NCBI GenBank assembly: GCA_015222915.1 | Contig: JADFWE010000302.1 | Location: 1 to 17,993, forward strand | Length of the DNA: 17,993 nucleotides | Direction: 5' to 3' | DNA from: Pseudomonadota bacterium | GTDB lineage: Bacteria; Pseudomonadota; Gammaproteobacteria; SZUA-229 | Part shown: in pieces, positions 15,682 to 17,993 of the stretch | Position numbering within the stretch: position 1 is the first letter of the stretch | How the letters are laid out: each line of letters begins with the position of its first letter | Made by a program: the position numbers and the translations under genes | The notes under the pieces: generated by a model | Seen by the model: the letters and a program-made list of their open reading frames with translations, nothing else | Database searches by the model: none | Told to the model about the DNA's origin: nothing

Positions 15682-16200
15682 ATGACAGATAAAGAGATAG
15701 TACCGATACGTATAGCCATATTAACGGTGTCTGACAGCCGTACCGAAGCCGATGATACATCGGGTGATGCACTGGTTGACCGTTTAACATCCGCCGGCCA
15801 CAAGCTGGTCGAAAAAGTTATCTGTGTGGATGACAAATACAAGCTCCGTGAGCTGCTGTCGCGCTGGATCGCTGACAGTGATGTCGACGTGGTGATCAGT
15901 ACCGGCGGTACCGGACTGACCGGTCGTGATATTACGCCGGAAGCGGTCAAGCCGCTGTTGGACAAAGAGATCGAAGGTGTCGGTGAATTGTTTCGCCTGG
16001 TCTCCTATGAAGAGATCGGCACTTCGACCATCGCTTCACGCTGTATCGGCGGAGTAGCGAATGCTACTTTTATATTCTGCCTGCCGGGTTCGACCGGTGC
16101 CTGCCGAACTGGCTGGGACAAGGTGATAGCGCCGCAGCTGGATTGTAATACACGGCCTTGTAATATCGTGGCGCTGATGCCGAGACTGCTGGAGAAATAA
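15682..16200 (+). CDS. moaB: MoaB/Mog-family molybdopterin adenylyltransferase
   Basis: This protein is expected to act in Moco synthesis, adenylating molybdopterin (Mog role) or a related step. The MoaB role in bacteria that also have Mog is less clear. The 172 residues show the family landmarks: ILTVSDSR near the N-terminus, the nucleotide-binding ISTGGTGLTGRDITPEA (about 71-88), and LPGSTGACRTGWDKVIAPQL (about 133-152). The size fits MoaB. The ATG lies only four bases after the pdsS stop, so it is very likely cotranscribed with pdsRS. The ribosome site is weak and translation may be coupled. moeA follows after 69 bases. Confidence 0.95.
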   Translation: MTDKEIVPIRIAILTVSDSRTEADDTSGDALVDRLTSAGHKLVEKVICVDDKYKLRELLSRWIADSDVDVVISTGGTGLTGRDITPEAVKPLLDKEIEGVGELFRLVSYEEIGTSTIASRCIGGVANATFIFCLPGSTGACRTGWDKVIAPQLDCNTRPCNIVALMPRLLEK

Positions 16201-16269
16201 AACCAGTGAATAACGAATAGTGAATAGTTAAGGGCAATAGGTCAGAATAGCATTTACAGAGCTGAGATA
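16201..16269 (+). repeat. Short GAATA direct repeats in the moaB-moeA spacer
   Basis: The spacer contains three close copies of a short GAATA unit (GTGAATA at 16206-16212, CGAATAG near 16214-16220, TGAATAG at 16220-16226). No terminator or clear promoter is seen, so moaB and moeA are probably in one transcript. Whether the small repeat has any role is unknown. Confidence 0.35.
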
Positions 16270-17526
16270 ATGAAAGAAATTAAAACAAGTGGTGGTGACT
16301 GCTGTGCGACACCGGGATTAATGTCAGTCGAACAGGCGATAGATAATATTCTATCGCCTGCTGTAGCTGTTGAAGAAACTGAAAGTGTTGATATCCTCGA
16401 TGCGCTGAATCGTATACTGGCAGAAGATCTGTCTTCAACGATAGATGTGCCCGGTTACGATAACAGTGCGATGGATGGTTATGCTGTGCGTAGTGAAGAC
16501 TGTCAGCAATCAGGCGTAAAACTTCCTGTATCTCAGCGTATTCCTGCCGGTCAGGTAGGAGAAGCTTTACAGTCTGGTACGGCTGCCCGGATCTTTACCG
16601 GCGCACCGGTTCCCGAAGGCGCTGATGCCGTGGTCATGCAGGAGATGTGTGAAGCCGCAACTGTGGCCGATGGTGAGCAGGTAACGATCAACACGGTGGT
16701 AAAGGCGGGCAGCAATGTACGGCGCGCCGGTGAGGATATTAAAGAGGGCAGCGTTGTTCTGAAAGCCGGTAAACGACTACGAGCACAGGAGCTGGGTCTG
16801 TTGGCATCAGTCGGGCTTGCTGATTTTAAAGTCAAAAGAAAATTAAAAGTCGCTACTTTCTTTACCGGTGATGAAATTGTGCTGCCGGGCCAGCCTTTAA
16901 AAGCCGGGCAGATCTATAATTCAAATCGCTATACTCTACGCGGTCTCATGCAGTCGATGAACTGCGAGATCATCGATCTGGGTATCGTGCCCGATACACT
17001 GGATGATACGGTCAAGGTATTGAAAGAGGCGGCAGCCTGTGCCGATCTGGTCGTCACCTCTGGTGGTGTTTCGGTCGGTGAAGAGGATTATGTGCGTATC
17101 GCGCTCGAAGAACTCGGCGAGCTTTCCATGTGGCGTATCGCGATGAAGCCAGGCAAGCCGGTAGCGTTTGGTAAGATAGACGATACTTTATTTATGGGTC
17201 TGCCCGGCAATCCGGTTTCAGTGTTTGTCACCTTTTTACTATTTGCCCGTGCCTTGATTCTAAAACTGCAGGGTGTGGATGACTGTATTGCTAAACGTGT
17301 TTCGGTGACTGCAGATTTTGACTGGCCAAAAGTAAAACGCCAGGAATACTTACGTGTACGTCTAGTGCAAAAAGACAAGCAGGCCGTTGCGCAGATATAT
17401 CCACACCAGGGCTCCGGTGTATTGTCTTCAGCAAGCTGGGCAGAGGGCCTGGTCGAAGTGTCTGTCGACAGGGAAATAAAAAAAGGTGATACGGTTGATT
17501 ATCTTTCGTTTGAAGGGCTTTTGTAA
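16270..17526 (+). CDS. moeA: MoeA, molybdopterin molybdenumtransferase
   Basis: MoeA inserts molybdate into adenylated molybdopterin, the final step to Mo-cofactor. The 418 residues match family length (about 410). Landmarks in order are YDNSAMDGYAVR (64-74, with catalytic-region D69), FTGAPVPEGADAVVMQE, the FFTGDEIV segment, NSNRYTLRGLM, the MPT-binding TSGGVSVGEEDYV, MKPGKPVAFG and GLPGNPVSVFVTF, followed by the C-terminal domain IV. The N-terminus carries a short extra stretch with Cys-Cys (residues 11-12). The start has GAG about six bases upstream. A perfect 11-bp inverted repeat lies at codons 22-31. It is the last gene of the pdsR-pdsS-moaB-moeA run. It supports maturation of NapA. Confidence 0.96.
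   Translation: MKEIKTSGGDCCATPGLMSVEQAIDNILSPAVAVEETESVDILDALNRILAEDLSSTIDVPGYDNSAMDGYAVRSEDCQQSGVKLPVSQRIPAGQVGEALQSGTAARIFTGAPVPEGADAVVMQEMCEAATVADGEQVTINTVVKAGSNVRRAGEDIKEGSVVLKAGKRLRAQELGLLASVGLADFKVKRKLKVATFFTGDEIVLPGQPLKAGQIYNSNRYTLRGLMQSMNCEIIDLGIVPDTLDDTVKVLKEAAACADLVVTSGGVSVGEEDYVRIALEELGELSMWRIAMKPGKPVAFGKIDDTLFMGLPGNPVSVFVTFLLFARALILKLQGVDDCIAKRVSVTADFDWPKVKRQEYLRVRLVQKDKQAVAQIYPHQGSGVLSSASWAEGLVEVSVDREIKKGDTVDYLSFEGLL
16333..16360 (+). other. Perfect 11-bp inverted repeat inside the start of moeA
   Basis: CAGGCGATAGA (16333-16343) and TCTATCGCCTG (16350-16360) are exact reverse complements with a six-base loop TAATAT. The stem lies about 63 bases into moeA and encodes part of QAIDNILSP. 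A stem this long is unlikely by chance. It could slow early translation or act as an mRNA processing site; it could also be a protein-binding palindrome. No T-run follows. Confidence 0.75.
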
Positions 17527-17993
17527 TTTTTTCATGTCTACTTCTGGGTCGGAGTCGAAATACTGAAAAACGAAAAATATTTCACCACAGAGGCACAGAG
17601 GACACAGAGATAAACAATTGTATGTTTGTAGCAGCGAAGATCGGGCATTGCCCGATTGAGTGCAGCCAATAGATATCCCATGGTGGTGAGCAATACCCAC
17701 TCAACCAACACTTACAAACTTTTCTCTGTGTCTCTGCGTCTCTGTGGTGAGTGGTTTTTAAAGTTTTTATCTTTTCGTTCCTGTCCGATAGTGGCTCCCT
17801 GGTTGCTAAATAGTTCGTTTATAATCAGCACAGGTCGGGTATAGCTCTGCATAACTCGCACCTGCATTTATAAAGCCGTTGCCATAAACTTGCTGCGTGT
17901 TTGTGCTTCTGCGAGAATTGCTCTTAACTTTATTGTCTCAGTACGCTAGTTAAAACTATGCACTTTAGTGCAAGGCTTTAGCTGCTACACACT
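17527..17993. other. Gene-free region downstream of moeA
   Basis: No credible gene is visible in these 467 bases; the short open frames there fall on repeats. The region holds the inverted-repeat element at 17582-17750. Beyond it there is only AT-rich sequence with a minor 5-bp hairpin (TGCAC-TTTA-GTGCA) near 17959-17972. No canonical terminator for moeA with a T-run is seen. Confidence 0.5.
17582..17750. repeat. MITE-like element with terminal inverted repeats and central hairpin
   Basis: The left arm (17582-17610) reads TCACCACAGAGGCACAGAGG then ACACAGAGA. The right arm (17723-17750) is its reverse complement with few mismatches (TCACCACAGAGACGCAGAGA on the minus strand). Between them lies a perfect 7-bp hairpin, ATCGGGC-ATT-GCCCGAT (17640-17656). 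The arm matches the element at 1296-1373 apart from G/A changes and one single-base gap. No coding capacity is seen, so any movement would need help from elsewhere. It could also end moeA transcription. Confidence 0.7.

Noticed and set aside
17582-17750. Possible CRISPR array from the repeated CACAGAG units
   Set aside because: The units are too short and form an inverted repeat, with no regular spacers and no cas genes.

Overview
The window looks like a chromosomal segment of a facultatively anaerobic gammaproteobacterium, possibly marine (inference). The pointers are a napFDAGHBC periplasmic nitrate reductase operon in the enterobacterial-type order, molybdenum cofactor (Moco) genes, and a complete proteobacterial dedicated sortase system, a rare Gram-negative sortase locus known mostly from marine Proteobacteria. 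Gene density is high, and I see no IS element, prophage, tRNA, rRNA or CRISPR array.

Layout. (1) Positions 1-199: a gene-free stretch with a near-consensus FNR-type site. (2) 200-1204, minus strand: moaA, first step of Moco synthesis. (3) 1205-1412: a gap holding an imperfect inverted repeat. (4) 1413-7904, minus strand: napF, napD, napA, napG, napH, napB, napC, transcribed in that order from an FNR-type promoter near 7934-7980. (5) 8073-12704, minus strand: pdsO (OmpA family), a small DUF4258-like gene, a VIT/vWA sortase target protein, then the class GN sortase. (6) 12705-12919: divergent control region. (7) 12920-15677, plus strand: pdsR response regulator and pdsS histidine kinase. (8) 15682-17526, plus strand: moaB and moeA, with moaB only 4 bases after pdsS. 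(9) 17527-17993: gene-free, with a second, related inverted-repeat element.

How the parts fit. MoaA, MoaB and MoeA contribute to the Mo cofactor that NapA needs (as bis-MGD). NapF and NapD help NapA mature. NapC and NapB, with NapG/NapH, carry quinol electrons to NapA in the periplasm. The sortase system splits this nitrate/Moco block. Its regulatory genes are probably cotranscribed with moaB, so Moco supply and an envelope-anchoring system may share control.

Points for a second look: a target sorting signal that reads LAQTATG instead of LPxTG; an LPGTG in the sortase's own tail; an extra DUF4258-like gene in the sortase operon; a perfect 8-bp hairpin ahead of the target gene; a perfect 11-bp hairpin early in moeA; an orphan FNR-type site at 37-50; and two related palindromic repeats at the two ends of the cluster.
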